NCBI RefSeq assembly: GCF_002019645.1
Contig: NZ_KV917374.1
Location: 4,104,696 to 4,168,695, forward strand
Length of the DNA: 64,000 nt
Source: Litchfieldia alkalitelluris
GTDB taxonomy: Bacteria; Bacillota; Bacilli; Bacillales; Bacillaceae_L
Direction of reading: 5' to 3'
The notes under the pieces: model-generated
What the model saw: the letters and a program-made list of their open reading frames with translations, nothing else
The model's database searches: none
What the model was told of the DNA's origin: nothing
Translations under genes and position numbers: made by a program
Part shown: positions 1 through 10,200 of the stretch, in pieces
Position numbering within the stretch: position 1 is the first letter of the stretch
How the letters are laid out: each line of letters starts with the position of its first letter

Positions 1-50
1 ACACAATAGATCCAGATATTAACGACCAACAGGTTGCTGGCAATGCCTAG
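1..50 (+). CDS. 3' end of a GerPA/GerPF-family spore germination protein (partial)
   Basis: Reading from base 3, the frame gives TIDPDINDQQVAGNA and then TAG at 48-50. A tail of the form DPDxxDQxxAGN is typical of the short GerPA/GerPF family, inner coat proteins that help germinants pass the spore coat. The rest of the gene lies before the window. In B. subtilis the gerP operon is next to yisB, and a yisB-like gene follows here at 872-573, which supports the call. Only 15 residues are visible, so the exact paralogue (A, B or F) cannot be told. Confidence 0.7.
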   Translation, partial: TIDPDINDQQVAGNA

Positions 51-123
51 ACACCATGGAATTTAAGAAGCCTGTTGATTGGATGAACAGACACTAGTAA
101 TTTTAATAATAAAAGAGGCTACC

Positions 124-173
124 TAACTTTAGCCAAGCCGGAATTGTTTTATTACTTCAAACCACTAAAGTTA
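124..173. other. Inverted repeat downstream of the gerP end
   Basis: TAACTTTAG (124-132) and CTAAAGTTA (165-173) are perfect 9-bp inverted arms with a 32-nt spacer. They lie in the 238-bp gap between the gerP end and the small gene at 289. It could be a weak terminator or an operator. There is no T-run, so I leave the function open. Nothing else coding is seen in 51-231. Confidence 0.4.
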
Positions 174-231
174 AAATAGGAAAAAAAAGAAGGATTAGTT
201 ATTTATAATAAGGACAGGTGTACAATCTTTT

Positions 232-279
232 TTCCTCCTCCATTCATACAATTTAGGGAATGAATGAAAAAAGGAGGAA
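232..279 (+). promoter_or_regulatory. Hairpin that could hide the Shine-Dalgarno of the 289-537 gene
   Basis: TTCCTCC (232-238) and ATTCAT (242-247) can pair with ATGAAT (260-265) and GGAGGAA (273-279), so the ribosome binding site GGAGG (273-277) would be in the stem. The spacing from GGAGG to the ATG is 11 nt, longer than usual. This could be translational control, or an accident of a purine-rich leader. It is inference from pairing only. Confidence 0.35.
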
Positions 280-288
280 TAAATCGTA

Positions 289-537
289 ATGAATTACTAT
301 GACTTATGTTGTAGATACAAAGGCAGATATGTAACTATTACAGATAAAAGAGGCAAAGTTCATAAGGGGCATATCGTTAATGTAACAAGAACACATGTAT
401 ATTTAGCGCCTCAAGCTAACCGAAATTTAGGTGGATTTGGTTATGGCTGGGGATGGGGTTACGGATACGGCGCTGCAGCCGCAGTCCCATTAGCCTTTAT
501 CGGCGGATTAGCTCTTGGTGCTGCATTCTGGATTTAA
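289..537 (+). CDS. Small Gly/Tyr-rich protein with hydrophobic C-terminus
   Basis: An 82-residue protein not recognised as a named family. Residues 1-40 (KGRYVTITDKRGKVHKGHIV) look like the small beta-barrel RNA-binding-like (LSm/Hfq-type) N-terminus found in short Bacillus proteins. Residues 49-62 are a run of Gly, Trp and Tyr, and residues 63-82 are an Ala/Leu/Phe segment long enough to enter a membrane. It is preceded by AAAAGGAGG and followed by a strong terminator, so it is a monocistronic gene. Such Gly-Tyr-rich small proteins are often sporulation- or surface-linked in Bacillus; that link is only suggested here by the gerP neighbour. Length and start are well supported, function is unknown. 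Confidence 0.7.
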   Translation: MNYYDLCCRYKGRYVTITDKRGKVHKGHIVNVTRTHVYLAPQANRNLGGFGYGWGWGYGYGAAAAVPLAFIGGLALGAAFWI

Positions 538-550
538 TAACTTGATTTTC

Positions 551-581
551 AAAAGGTGAGGTGAATTTCTCCTCACCTTTT
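551..581. terminator. Bidirectional rho-independent terminator
   Basis: AAAAGGTGAGG and CCTCACCTTTT form an 11-bp stem with a 9-nt loop; T-runs flank both sides. It closes the + strand gene at 537 and the - strand HNH gene, whose TGA (575-573) lies inside the hairpin. Confidence 0.9.
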
Positions 582-872
582 TCTATGATTTGACCTGCGT
601 GTTTTTGGTAATTTTCCTGCTGGCTGTTTTCGAACCCAGTTTATAAATGAAGAAATTTTTTCATCTTGTTTAAGTAATTCAATGGAGGATAGCCTTTTAG
701 CAAGCTCAATATTATTATAAAGTGCATGAATTTGTTTGTGACAAGGAATACAAAGAACAGATACGGGTCCAAATACTCCCCCCATCTCCTTGGGAATTAA
801 ATGGTGGACCGTTGTTTCGACCTCTTCACGTTCACAAAGTTCACAAACTCCGATTTGTTTTTTACGTCCCAC
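573..872 (-). CDS. yisB: HNH endonuclease-family protein (YisB-like)
   Basis: A 99-residue protein with the complete HNH scaffold: CELC near residue 10, the paired histidines of VHHLIPKEMGG at about 22-32, then CIPCHKQIHAL at about 42-52, so two zinc-binding Cys pairs flank the HH metal/catalytic motif. The C-terminus is strongly basic (KTRRSNHRKR), fitting DNA binding. The start is GTG at 872, preceded by GGAGAG. In B. subtilis the same-sized yisB lies between sbcDC and gerP downstream of addA. Here addA is 2.6 kb away with a repeat array between. The biological role of YisB is not established; nuclease activity is inferred from the motif. Confidence 0.85.
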   Translation of the reverse strand: MGRKKQIGVCELCEREEVETTVHHLIPKEMGGVFGPVSVLCIPCHKQIHALYNNIELAKRLSSIELLKQDEKISSFINWVRKQPAGKLPKTRRSNHRKR

Positions 873-1042
873 TATTTACTCTCCTTTGTCAGTTTTTATT
901 ATCTTAACACATCTCAATCTCCCTTAAAAATTAACGGGAATTTTATATCTTCTTTATATTCTTTCTTTCGCTTTTGACATAAAAAGTTTATACTTGTATA
1001 GATTAATTGTAAGTGAGCATAGAATAGGAGAGAACAAATTTT

Positions 1043-1906
1043 ATGAAAAAAAAAATCGCTTGGGTCACTGATTCTACAGCAAGCTTTTCAAAAGAAGATC
1101 AGGATTGGCTAAAAGATAATCATGTTTATGTCATTCCTTTAACAGTTATCTTTGGTGAACAATTATACCGAGAAGGAATTGAGATCACCACTGAGGAGTT
1201 TTATGAAAAAATGAGCACTTCAAGTATTTCTCCATCCACCTCTCAGCCTACTCTCGGAGAATTCATTGATTTATATACACAGTTAAAAGAGTCCTATGAT
1301 GAAGCAGTTGTGATTCATGTATCTGGAAAGCTTTCAGGCACATATTCGACTTCTGTACAAGCAGCAGAAATGGTTGACTTCCCTATACATAGCGTTGATT
1401 CTTGGATTGGCTCATTTCCATTAAAAAGAATGGTTATATCAGCTATTGAATTATACAAGCAGGGTGTTGATATACCTGATATCATTGACTATTTAGTAAA
1501 AATAAGAGAAAAATGTAGATTAGTGCTTTTACCATCTAGCTTGGAGCAACTAAAGAAAAGCGGAAGGGTTTCTAATTTCGGTTCTTTTGTTGGCACCTTA
1601 TTACAAATTAAACCAATTCTTGCGTTTAAAGATGGTAAAGTCAATATGATTGAAAAGGTACGTTCATATAATAAAGCTGAAAATACGCTTTTAGCCAAAT
1701 TCCACGAAAGCTATGAGAATGGAATTCTCCATGATATAGCTGTCCTTTATACTGGAGAAATTTCTGTCACAGAGAAGGTTGCTACAACGTTAAAAGAAAA
1801 ATATAAGGAATTGCGCGTTGAACTTGTTCCCCTTATCCCTGTTGCAGGTGTGCATACTGGGATTGGGACTGTTGGAATTGCTTGGATTGAGAAGCTGGAG
1901 AAGTAA
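1043..1906 (+). CDS. DegV family fatty-acid-binding protein (YitS-like)
   Basis: A 287-residue protein with the DegV signature: an N-terminal strand and loop IAWVTDSTAS (residues 5-14), the TSQPTLGEF segment near residue 63, the conserved HVSGKLSGTY near 93-102, and the C-terminal VAGVHTGIGTVGI motif. DegV proteins bind one fatty acid in a buried pocket. Members that work as FakB hand it to FakA kinase, but most have no assigned partner. No fakA is seen nearby, so this may be a FakB or an orphan. Length matches the family (about 280). It is monocistronic, with a GGAGAG ribosome binding site upstream and a terminator-like GGGAGG/CCTTCC stem plus T-run after it. Confidence 0.88.
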   Translation: MKKKIAWVTDSTASFSKEDQDWLKDNHVYVIPLTVIFGEQLYREGIEITTEEFYEKMSTSSISPSTSQPTLGEFIDLYTQLKESYDEAVVIHVSGKLSGTYSTSVQAAEMVDFPIHSVDSWIGSFPLKRMVISAIELYKQGVDIPDIIDYLVKIREKCRLVLLPSSLEQLKKSGRVSNFGSFVGTLLQIKPILAFKDGKVNMIEKVRSYNKAENTLLAKFHESYENGILHDIAVLYTGEISVTEKVATTLKEKYKELRVELVPLIPVAGVHTGIGTVGIAWIEKLEK

Positions 1907-1918
1907 AAATATTGTGGC

Positions 1919-1948
1919 CAGAGGGAGGGTTTGTTACCTTCCTTTTTT
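1919..1948 (+). terminator. Probable terminator of the DegV gene
   Basis: An imperfect stem GGGAGG/CCTTCC is followed by TTTTTT, just after the DegV stop codon. The stem is short, so strength is uncertain. Confidence 0.55.
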
Positions 1949-1980
1949 GCTGAGGGCTGTGCATTCTCTTATTGTTTAGT

Positions 1981-3356
1981 TCAGTCAACTTTGGCTTTGG
2001 ACAGGTTGAAAGTCCAGGGAGTGAAAACTGTCCGAACCTTGAGTGACTTCGGACAACTTCGAGAGGCACGAAGCAAAAGCTGTCCGAACCTTGAGTGACT
2101 TCGGACAACTTCAAGTGTCCGGAAAGCAAAAGCTGTCCGAACCTTGAGTGACTTCGGACAACTTCGAGTGCCCGGAAGCAAAAGCTGTCCGAACCTTGAG
2201 TGACTTCGGACAACTTCGAGTGCCCGGAAGCAAAAGCTGTCCGAACCTTGAGCGACTTCGGACAACTTCGAATGCCCGGAAGCTAAAGCTGTCCAAACCT
2301 TGAGCAACTTCGGACAACTTCGAATACCCGGAAGCTAAAGCTGTCCGAACCTTGAGCAACTTCGGACAACTTCGAGTGCCCGGAAGCTAAAGCTGTCCGA
2401 ACCTTGAGCGACTTCGGACAACTTCGAATGCCCGGAAGCAAAAGCTGTCCGAACCTTGAGCAACTTCGGACAACTTCAAGTGTCCGGAAAGCAAAAGCTG
2501 TCCGAACCTTGAGCGACTTCGGACAACTTCGAATGCCCGGAAGCAAAAGCTGTCCGAACCTTGAGCGACTTCGGACAACTTCGAATGCCCGGAAGCTAAA
2601 GCTGTCCGAACCTTGAGCGACTTCGGACAACTTCGAATGCCCGGAAGCAAAAGCTGTCCGAACCTTGAGCGACTTCGGACAACTTCGAGTGCCCGGAAGC
2701 TAAAGCTGTCCAAACCTTGAGCAACTTCGGACAACTTCAAGTGTCCGGAAAGCAAAAGCTGTCCGAACCTTGAGCGACTTCGGACAACTTCGAGTGCCCG
2801 GAAGCAAAAGCTGTCCGAACCTTGAGCGACTTCGGACAACTTCGAGTGCCCGGAAGCTAAAGCTGTCCGAACCTTGAGTGACTTCGGACAACTTCGAATA
2901 CCCGGAAGCTAAAGCTGTCCGAACCTTGAGCAACTTCGGACAACTTCGAGTGCCCGGAAGCTAAAGCTGTCCGAACCTTGAGCGACTTCGGACAACTTCG
3001 AATGCCCGGAAGCAAAAGCTGTCCGAACCTTGAGCAACTTCGGACAACTTCAAGTGTCCGGAAAGCAAAAGCTGTCCGAACCTTGAGCGACTTCGGACAA
3101 CTTCGAATGCCCGGAAGCAAAAGCTGTCCGAACCTTGAGCGACTTCGGACAACTTCGAATGCCCGGAAGCTAAAGCTGTCCGAACCTTGAGCGACTTCGG
3201 ACAACTTCGAATGCCCGGAAGCTAAAGCTGTCCGAACCTTGAGCAACTTCGGACAACTTCGAGTGCCCAGTTGCTAAAGCTGTCCGAACCTTGAGTGACT
3301 TCGGACAACTTCGAATGCCCGGAAGCAAAAGCTGTCCGAACCTTGAGCAACTTCAA
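1981..3356. repeat. Tandem array 1: 52-bp unit, 25 full copies
   Basis: Counting successive GTCCGAACC boxes from 2030 to 3334 gives 25 units: 21 of 52 bp and 4 of 53 bp (variant CAAGTGTCCGGAAAGC). A degenerate unit precedes (1981-2029) and a partial one follows. Each unit carries TGTCCGAA and TTCGGACA as an 8-bp inverted repeat around an 11-nt loop (CCTTGAGNGAC). Unit variants differ at a few fixed positions (GAGTGAC/GAGCGAC/GAGCAAC; GAGTGCCC/GAATGCCC/AAGTGTCC; AAGC/AAGCT). A stretch near 2310-2647 recurs at 2884-3221 (574 bp offset, 11 units). Open frames of 60-150 codons run through it on both strands only because the unit has few stops; none has a ribosome binding site pattern that repeats, and I call none as a gene. 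Units are contiguous with no spacers, so it is not a CRISPR array. Confidence 0.97.
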
Positions 3357-3508
3357 AGCTCAGAACGCTAAATCTGACCTACTCCCCATTCCTTCAGACA
3401 ACTCAGACCAGAAAGAATGACTTGAATCTAGCTCGTAAAATTCCTAACTAACTAAAATCCCCTAACGATCGCGTCTAAACAGCACATCGCTAGGACAGCC
3501 TATATGTC

Positions 3509-6500
3509 TTACATTTTTACCAAATACCCACCATCAAAGAAATAAAGATAACTTTCATTAAGTGGCTTTTTCCAAATATGCTCAATCGCTTTTGTATATA
3601 ATTCTAGCTGTACTTTATATCGCTCTTCAAGAACAGGTAGCGCTGCCTCATAATCCTTAAATCGACCAGTAATTGTATCTGTTTTGTAATCAACTAATAC
3701 AATTCCATTTTCATCTTCAAAAATACAGTCTATAACCCCTTGAATTAGCACATTTTCCTCATCGTTACCTTCCCAATCTGAATAAGCTAAATGTGCGGGT
3801 AAGGCCACACTAAATGGAACCTCACGCCTTACTTCAGACGCATTCTTTAACCGCAATCCTAATTCTGTTTGGAAAAAAGCGACAACATGATTAACATCAA
3901 TGACTTCTCCTTGTTCATTCGTAAGAAGTTCATGATTAATCATCTTGGCAATCTGCTCGTTAATAGTCTCAACACTAACTTCTTTTTTCAAATCAACATG
4001 CTGCATAACCATATGCATAGCAGTTCCAATTTCAGCAGGAGTTAATGCTTTTTGTTGCATAAAACGAGGTCTATCCACTAATGGTTTTCTGAATTTTTTC
4101 TGAAAAAGACCATCACTATATTCATCCAATTTCTCTCGTTGTCTTTTAATTTCAGAGACACTTTGTTTTGAACGATGTGTTGAAGAAGATTTATATTGAT
4201 ATGACCAATTTAATTGATTCTCGATTATTAGATCATACTCTGAATTAACTTCTGATACTGGTCGTTGTTCTCTTAAAGCTTTTATATAAGAATCATTCAA
4301 TGATTCTTCGGCCTTCATTTGTTCAATAAGATCACTTGAAGAAATCACTCGAATATTCCATTTAGCAGGATATTCACTAATCTCAAAAGGAATGTCCTTC
4401 AAGTCGTTCTCGCCTCTTAGAGCCTCGCATTGTTGATGTCTAATTAGTGCAGGTCCAACCCAGTCCATATAGCTTTTGGCACTTGCACGCCCAACATCTG
4501 AAAGCAGCCACTGGTGATTAGATAGCTCTTCCTGCCATTTACTCAGTTTCTTTTCTAGATCTTTTATTGTTCCTACTAGAAATAATTTCTCTTTTGCTCT
4601 TGTAAGTGCAACATAAAGAACTCTCATTTCTTCTGATATGAGCTCTAGCTTCATTTTTTTTCTGATCGCTTGCATTGGTAAAGTTGGGTATGTGATTCGT
4701 TTTTTGGGATTCACATATTTTGATCCAAACCCCAACTCTTTATCAAGCAGATACTTTTTATTTAAATCCATCATATTAAATTGCTTAGACATCCCAGCTA
4801 CAAATACGATAGGGAATTCAAGACCTTTACTGCTATGAATCGTCATCATTCGAACAACATCCTCTTGCTCACCAAGCGCTCTTGCAGTTCCTAAATCATC
4901 CCCACGGTCCTGCATCCTCTCAATAAAACGTAAAAATCGGAATAACCCACGAAACGCGGTTGATTCATACTGTCTTGCGCGATCATAAAGAGCTCTTAAG
5001 TTGGCCTGACGCTGTTTTCCACCTGGCATGCCACCAACGAAGTCAAAAAACTGTGTTTCACGGTATAACTGCCATATAAGGTCAGATAACCCACCTTGAC
5101 GCGCGCTTTTCCGCCAGGAAGAAAGTTGCACCAAAATTGATTTAAGTAAACTGGCTGTTTCATCATTAACCGGACTCTCCTTAATAAATTGGGTTAATGC
5201 ATCATAAAAATAACCATTTTTCTGATGCGCTCTTATTTTAGCCAGCTGATTTTCATCTAACCCAACAATCGGAGATCGCAAGACCGACGCTAATGGAATA
5301 TCTTGATATGGATTATCAATTACTTTTAAGAGAGACATCATGATTGCAACTTCTGTTGCCTCAAAATAACCTGTTGAAAGATTAGCATAAACCGGAATTC
5401 CCTCTTGTTTAAATTCTTCCATCATTTGGGGTGCCCATGGCATTGAACGTAGTAAAATGACGATGTCTCGATACATGAGATTCCTCATTCTGTTCATCCC
5501 TCGATCATAGACCTGGAAATTTGAAGAAATCATTTGTTTAATCTCTTTAGCTATTGTCCTTGCTTCTAACTGCGCAGTTTCTAGTTCTGCTTGATCAAAG
5601 ATAACGACCTCTTCATCATCATTCTCAGTATAATCTGGTTCGTCCTCATGACCGTTTCGCTCAATCAATAATACCTCGGTTGCCATCAAGTCACTTTCTG
5701 GATACCCTGCTCCCAGCTTAAGTTCAGCATCGTCATCATAATCTATTTCTCCAACATTCTCACCCATAATTTGTTTAAATAGGAAATTAGTGCTATCAAG
5801 TACTTCTGCACGGCTTCGGAAGTTTTTCGACAAATCGATTCTTAATCCACTTTGTTCGCCATCTTTTGTAAATCTTTTATATTTACTTAAGAAAAGGAAA
5901 GGCTCTGCTAAGCGGAAACGATAAATAGACTGCTTCACATCGCCAACCATGAATAAGTTACCCGTCTCCTCGTCTTCTTTTGTTACTAGTTTGATGATGG
6001 ATTCTTGGACCATATTCGTATCCTGGTATTCATCCACCAACACCTCTTCAAATTGTTCACGATATTCTCGAGCTGCAGAAGATGCTATAAGCTTTGTTTC
6101 TACTGACGATGCATCACGCAAAATCTCTAAGCAGTAATGTTCAAGATCTGAAAAATCAACCAACCCTTTTTCTTTTTTAACCTCTTGAAACTTTCGACCG
6201 AATTCTTTTACCAAAAAAATAAGCATCTCAATTGAGGATTTCATTTCAACTAAGTCCTTTAAATAGCCTTCTGGTTTACGCTCAAAGAATTCTTCTTTTA
6301 TTTTCTTCACTTGAGCTTTTGCATCGTCTCTTATTTTTGTCACTGTTTTTAAAAGCTGAGGATCGAATTCATCACCTTTACAGGATTTTGCTGTTTTAAA
6401 GCTAATAGATTGCATCGTGTTATAGAGCTCTTGCCACGAAAGCTCCTTTGCCTTCATGATTCGAAATAACTGTTCCAAATCTGCCTCAATCGTCTCAGCT

Positions 6501-7264
6501 CTTGGTGCTGGACCACCTGGTTCTTTTGTTAACTCTAACGCTTTAAAGAGACTTTCCTTACTCCCCTCTAAAGTTAGACTAATATCCTTCATAATATACG
6601 GGATAAAAGCGGTGTCTTCTAACGCCTTGCCTTCCACATCATATTGATTCGCAATCTCGTCCAACCACATATCAGGAAATGGGTGAGCACGTGAAGATTC
6701 ATATAACTTACGGATCATATTCTGTAATTCAACATCACTTCGATCATTTGAATAACGATCAACTAAATCAAAGAAACCTACATTTTCTTTGATACTGTAT
6801 TGCTCCTCAAGGAGGCTTTCCATGACTTCATCACGAAGTAATTCACCCTCGGTATCATTTGCAATCCGAAAACCGGGATCAATGTCTAGCAGATAATAAT
6901 ATTTACGAATAACATTCAAACAAAATGAGTGAAGTGTGGAAATTGATGCCTTATTTAGCAATGTTAATTGCCTTCTAAGATGTGTTGATTCTGGATTTTC
7001 TTTAAGGGCTTTTTCTAACGCTTCACCAATACGATGCTTCATCTCAGCAGCAGATGCATTTGTAAATGTAACAATTAACAAACGGTCAACATCAACTGGA
7101 TGTTCTTTTGAAATCACCTTTTTGATAATACGTTCCACTAAGACGGCTGTTTTTCCAGAACCAGCAGCTGCTGCAACCAGTATATCTTGACCACTTGAGA
7201 CAATCGCTTTCCACTGGTCATCTGTCCATATACTGTCTGCAGGCTTAGTTATGACTTTGCTCAA
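3509..7264 (-). CDS. addA: ATP-dependent helicase/nuclease subunit A
   Basis: Large subunit of the AddAB helicase-nuclease, which resects double-strand breaks and loads RecA at Chi sites. UvrD-type helicase: Walker A AAAAGSGKT at residues 31-39, motif II LVDEYQDTN near 405, VGDVKQSIYRFR and later VALTRAKEKLFLVG. The C-terminal RecB-type nuclease has IQGVID and VLVDYKTDT near residues 1185-1205. About 1250 residues, slightly longer than the B. subtilis protein. I choose TTG at 7264: GAAAGGGGG sits 9 nt before it, and the family begins only a few residues before the KPADS.WTDDQW segment. An in-frame ATG at 7294 lies before that site. The start overlaps the end of addB by 20 bp, so the two are co-translated. 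Confidence 0.97.
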   Translation of the reverse strand: MSKVITKPADSIWTDDQWKAIVSSGQDILVAAAAGSGKTAVLVERIIKKVISKEHPVDVDRLLIVTFTNASAAEMKHRIGEALEKALKENPESTHLRRQLTLLNKASISTLHSFCLNVIRKYYYLLDIDPGFRIANDTEGELLRDEVMESLLEEQYSIKENVGFFDLVDRYSNDRSDVELQNMIRKLYESSRAHPFPDMWLDEIANQYDVEGKALEDTAFIPYIMKDISLTLEGSKESLFKALELTKEPGGPAPRAETIEADLEQLFRIMKAKELSWQELYNTMQSISFKTAKSCKGDEFDPQLLKTVTKIRDDAKAQVKKIKEEFFERKPEGYLKDLVEMKSSIEMLIFLVKEFGRKFQEVKKEKGLVDFSDLEHYCLEILRDASSVETKLIASSAAREYREQFEEVLVDEYQDTNMVQESIIKLVTKEDEETGNLFMVGDVKQSIYRFRLAEPFLFLSKYKRFTKDGEQSGLRIDLSKNFRSRAEVLDSTNFLFKQIMGENVGEIDYDDDAELKLGAGYPESDLMATEVLLIERNGHEDEPDYTENDDEEVVIFDQAELETAQLEARTIAKEIKQMISSNFQVYDRGMNRMRNLMYRDIVILLRSMPWAPQMMEEFKQEGIPVYANLSTGYFEATEVAIMMSLLKVIDNPYQDIPLASVLRSPIVGLDENQLAKIRAHQKNGYFYDALTQFIKESPVNDETASLLKSILVQLSSWRKSARQGGLSDLIWQLYRETQFFDFVGGMPGGKQRQANLRALYDRARQYESTAFRGLFRFLRFIERMQDRGDDLGTARALGEQEDVVRMMTIHSSKGLEFPIVFVAGMSKQFNMMDLNKKYLLDKELGFGSKYVNPKKRITYPTLPMQAIRKKMKLELISEEMRVLYVALTRAKEKLFLVGTIKDLEKKLSKWQEELSNHQWLLSDVGRASAKSYMDWVGPALIRHQQCEALRGENDLKDIPFEISEYPAKWNIRVISSSDLIEQMKAEESLNDSYIKALREQRPVSEVNSEYDLIIENQLNWSYQYKSSSTHRSKQSVSEIKRQREKLDEYSDGLFQKKFRKPLVDRPRFMQQKALTPAEIGTAMHMVMQHVDLKKEVSVETINEQIAKMINHELLTNEQGEVIDVNHVVAFFQTELGLRLKNASEVRREVPFSVALPAHLAYSDWEGNDEENVLIQGVIDCIFEDENGIVLVDYKTDTITGRFKDYEAALPVLEERYKVQLELYTKAIEHIWKKPLNESYLYFFDGGYLVKM

Positions 7265-10200
7265 ACATGTCAGCCCCCTTTCGAATTTTTTCAAGAATCA
7301 CATCTTTTTTCTCATGTTGGATATTACGATAGTCATTTTCTTCTATCGATTGATCAAATTGACAAACTGATTTAAACGAACAAAACGTACAAGGTGTTCG
7401 ATCTTTAAGCTTGTAAGGAGAAATATCGATGACACCATCAGAAATATTGTTACCAATCTGTTTGAATACTTTTCGAACATGATTTTTAAGGTATCCTAAT
7501 TCCTCAACACTAGCAATCGACGAATTTGTATAAAAGCTTCCATCCTTCTTTAAAGCTGCGGACACAACCTTTGAATGTCCGGCATCTAAGCTCTGATCCA
7601 TTAAACGAACAGATTCTTCATCACCTAATAAAAGACCTTTCATTTTAAAACTCTTAAATATTTCGTCATCAATAGATTCATCTGATAATATTGATTTACT
7701 GTTAACCATCGGATCATGGACATGGAAATATAATACCCCAGCAGGAGTTGCTGATGTTCCTAACCAGTCTTTCGAATGGGTGATAATCACATCTAAATAA
7801 GTAATCATTTGCAATGCAAGTCCATAATACACTTCGGTTAAATTCAGCGACTTTTGGCTCGATTTATAATCGATCACCCTTAAAAGTAGGCCTTTTGAAC
7901 TTTCAGCTTTATCAACACGATCAATACGGCCAATAAGCTCCATTTTAAAGCCGTTATTTAGCTCGAAAGGAATCGATGGTAATGGACCATTTTTCCCGAA
8001 ATCAATTTCCAATCCAACAGGTGAAAATCCACTTATCTTCGCATGCTCACTCAAGATTTTCGAAGCACGACTGATTACCTTTTGCAGCTTATGCTTTATA
8101 TAATAAAACCGATTAGAACTAAGCAGGATTTCACGCTGAAGCTTAGGTGCAATCATTTCAACCGCTTCAAAGGAAAGCTGTTCACATTGATCGGCTGTTA
8201 AATCTCTCCAATCAATCTTAAGCTGCTTTAAACGATCTGAAATTAGCTTCAAGGCAGCATGAAATAGTTGCCCAATATCTGGTGCCTCTAAACGAAAGAT
8301 TTGACGCTCCTTTAATTTAAGTCCATAGTTCGCAAAATGTGAGAATGGACAGCTTTGGAAGTTCTCCATTCTTGATACACTTGCCTGTATGTTTTCACCA
8401 AACAGTTCTTTCGTTAGCTCTACTGAAAGCTTCTTTGTTTCATTACGGTAAAATAAACTACTTAATACCTTTGCACTTCTTTCTTTCCAATTCTCATCCA
8501 TTATTAAATGATTATACGTACTCCACCATATATCATGAATGGGGTATGCCCATTTCCAAGCCTGTAGTTGTGATGTTAAGTAGGATAGTGAGACATTTGG
8601 ATTTACAAGATAATCCACCTGTTCTTGCGAGCTTAATTCAGCAGGTTCGTTTACAAGAAACTTTTCATTGATTCCATGAAACATTTGTTTTAATCGTTTA
8701 ATGATGGTAGAAGGCTGCAATGATTTCCCTTCCTCATTTGCGAGTGGATAACTTACATATAATCTATCTGACGCACTCGTTAATGCTCCGTAAATTAAGA
8801 AGTTTTCATCCAGTAACAGCTCTTGGCTTAATGGAGATAGCTTTAACCCTGATTCTATTAATCTTTCACGATCTTGTTGTGAAAACACTCCCTCTTCGGT
8901 TGGTCGTGCTGGGAGCACTCCATCATTGGCACCTATAATAAAGGTGCATTTTATATTGGAAAATCTTGAACGCTCAAGACTTGCAATAAGCACTTGATCA
9001 ATAGCCGGTGGAACTAGCGCAAATTGCATATTTTCCATTCCCGTTTCAAGCATATTAGTAAACAGCTGAAGAGATACTTTTTCATCGGCCATAATCTCTA
9101 CAAATTGATCCATCAGTTCAAGAACTGCATTCCACACCTGATCATGTTCTCTTGCCTCAGTCAGACGACCTTCTTCTTCAGCCATACTTCTAAGATTCTC
9201 AATTTTCACAGGAATCTCTAACTCTTCCAGAAATAAATAAAGTGCCTCACACATTTCCCGTCCATTATTTGCTTTTATGAATCGTTTATGAAGCTTTGTT
9301 AGAGGTGTGACAATCATTTCTCTTAGCTGATTAATTTGGTTCTCATATTGTTTTTCGAGGTCAGATTGTGGTAAGTCCTCACCCTCAAGTGCTCGGATTC
9401 TGCGGTAAACCAAGCGATCCTTCCCTGTCCATTTATAACCTTGTATTCCATATTCAAGAACATAGTTTTCTAATTTATCCATGTCTTCACGAAGCTGATG
9501 AATAGGAAGGTCTGATGGATAGAGTAAATCAGTTTTCACACAACGAAAAACAGCTTCATATCTCCAGTTCCCTGTCAGAATTTCAAGACTAGAACGAATC
9601 AATTCAATTAACGGATGATTAAGCATCGAACGCTTTTGATCGATAAAGAATGGAAGCTCGTAATCTTCAAAAATCGTTTCAATTAATTCATGATACTCTC
9701 CGGCATTTCTTACAAGAATCGCAATGTCTCTATATCTATAGATATTTTCACGCACAATCTTGCGGATTTCTCTAGCCACACCCTCGATTTCAGCTCTACG
9801 GTTCACTGCTTGTCCAATTGTAATACCAGTTTTATGATGAAAAGTAACATTTGGACGAGTATCGTAAAAGGTTTCTAAATGAGCTAAATCTGGGGAATTC
9901 AAGAATCTCTTTTGCTCTGATAAAATGATGGGCTCTTCTAGATAAACCATTTCATCATGAGCCATCTGCTTTATGCTTTGATACGTATTTCCTGTCATAC
10001 GAAAAAGACTTAGTTCATCCGGTGCCTGTTCGTCATAGCAGCGATCGACTGTCAGTGCTAAGGTTACCTTTCTTGAGTATTTCATAAGCTCGCGGACAAC
10101 TTCTAATTCCTGTGGTGTAAAGCTATGAAATCCGTCAATTAAGATTTCTGCATTTCTTATATAGTCAGACTGCCTGATTTTTTCAGCAAGTAGCCTTAAA

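Noticed and set aside
1833-3246. Open frames of 60-150 codons on both strands in the 52-bp array, which look like repeat proteins
   Set aside because: They arise because the unit lacks stops in most frames; 52 is not a multiple of 3, so the frame rotates through three peptides, starts are not preceded by ribosome binding sites, and opposite strands are equally open.
1981-3356. CRISPR array
   Set aside because: Units are contiguous and near-identical with no unique spacers, and no cas gene is in the window. The same holds for 19207-19763 and 39504-39867.
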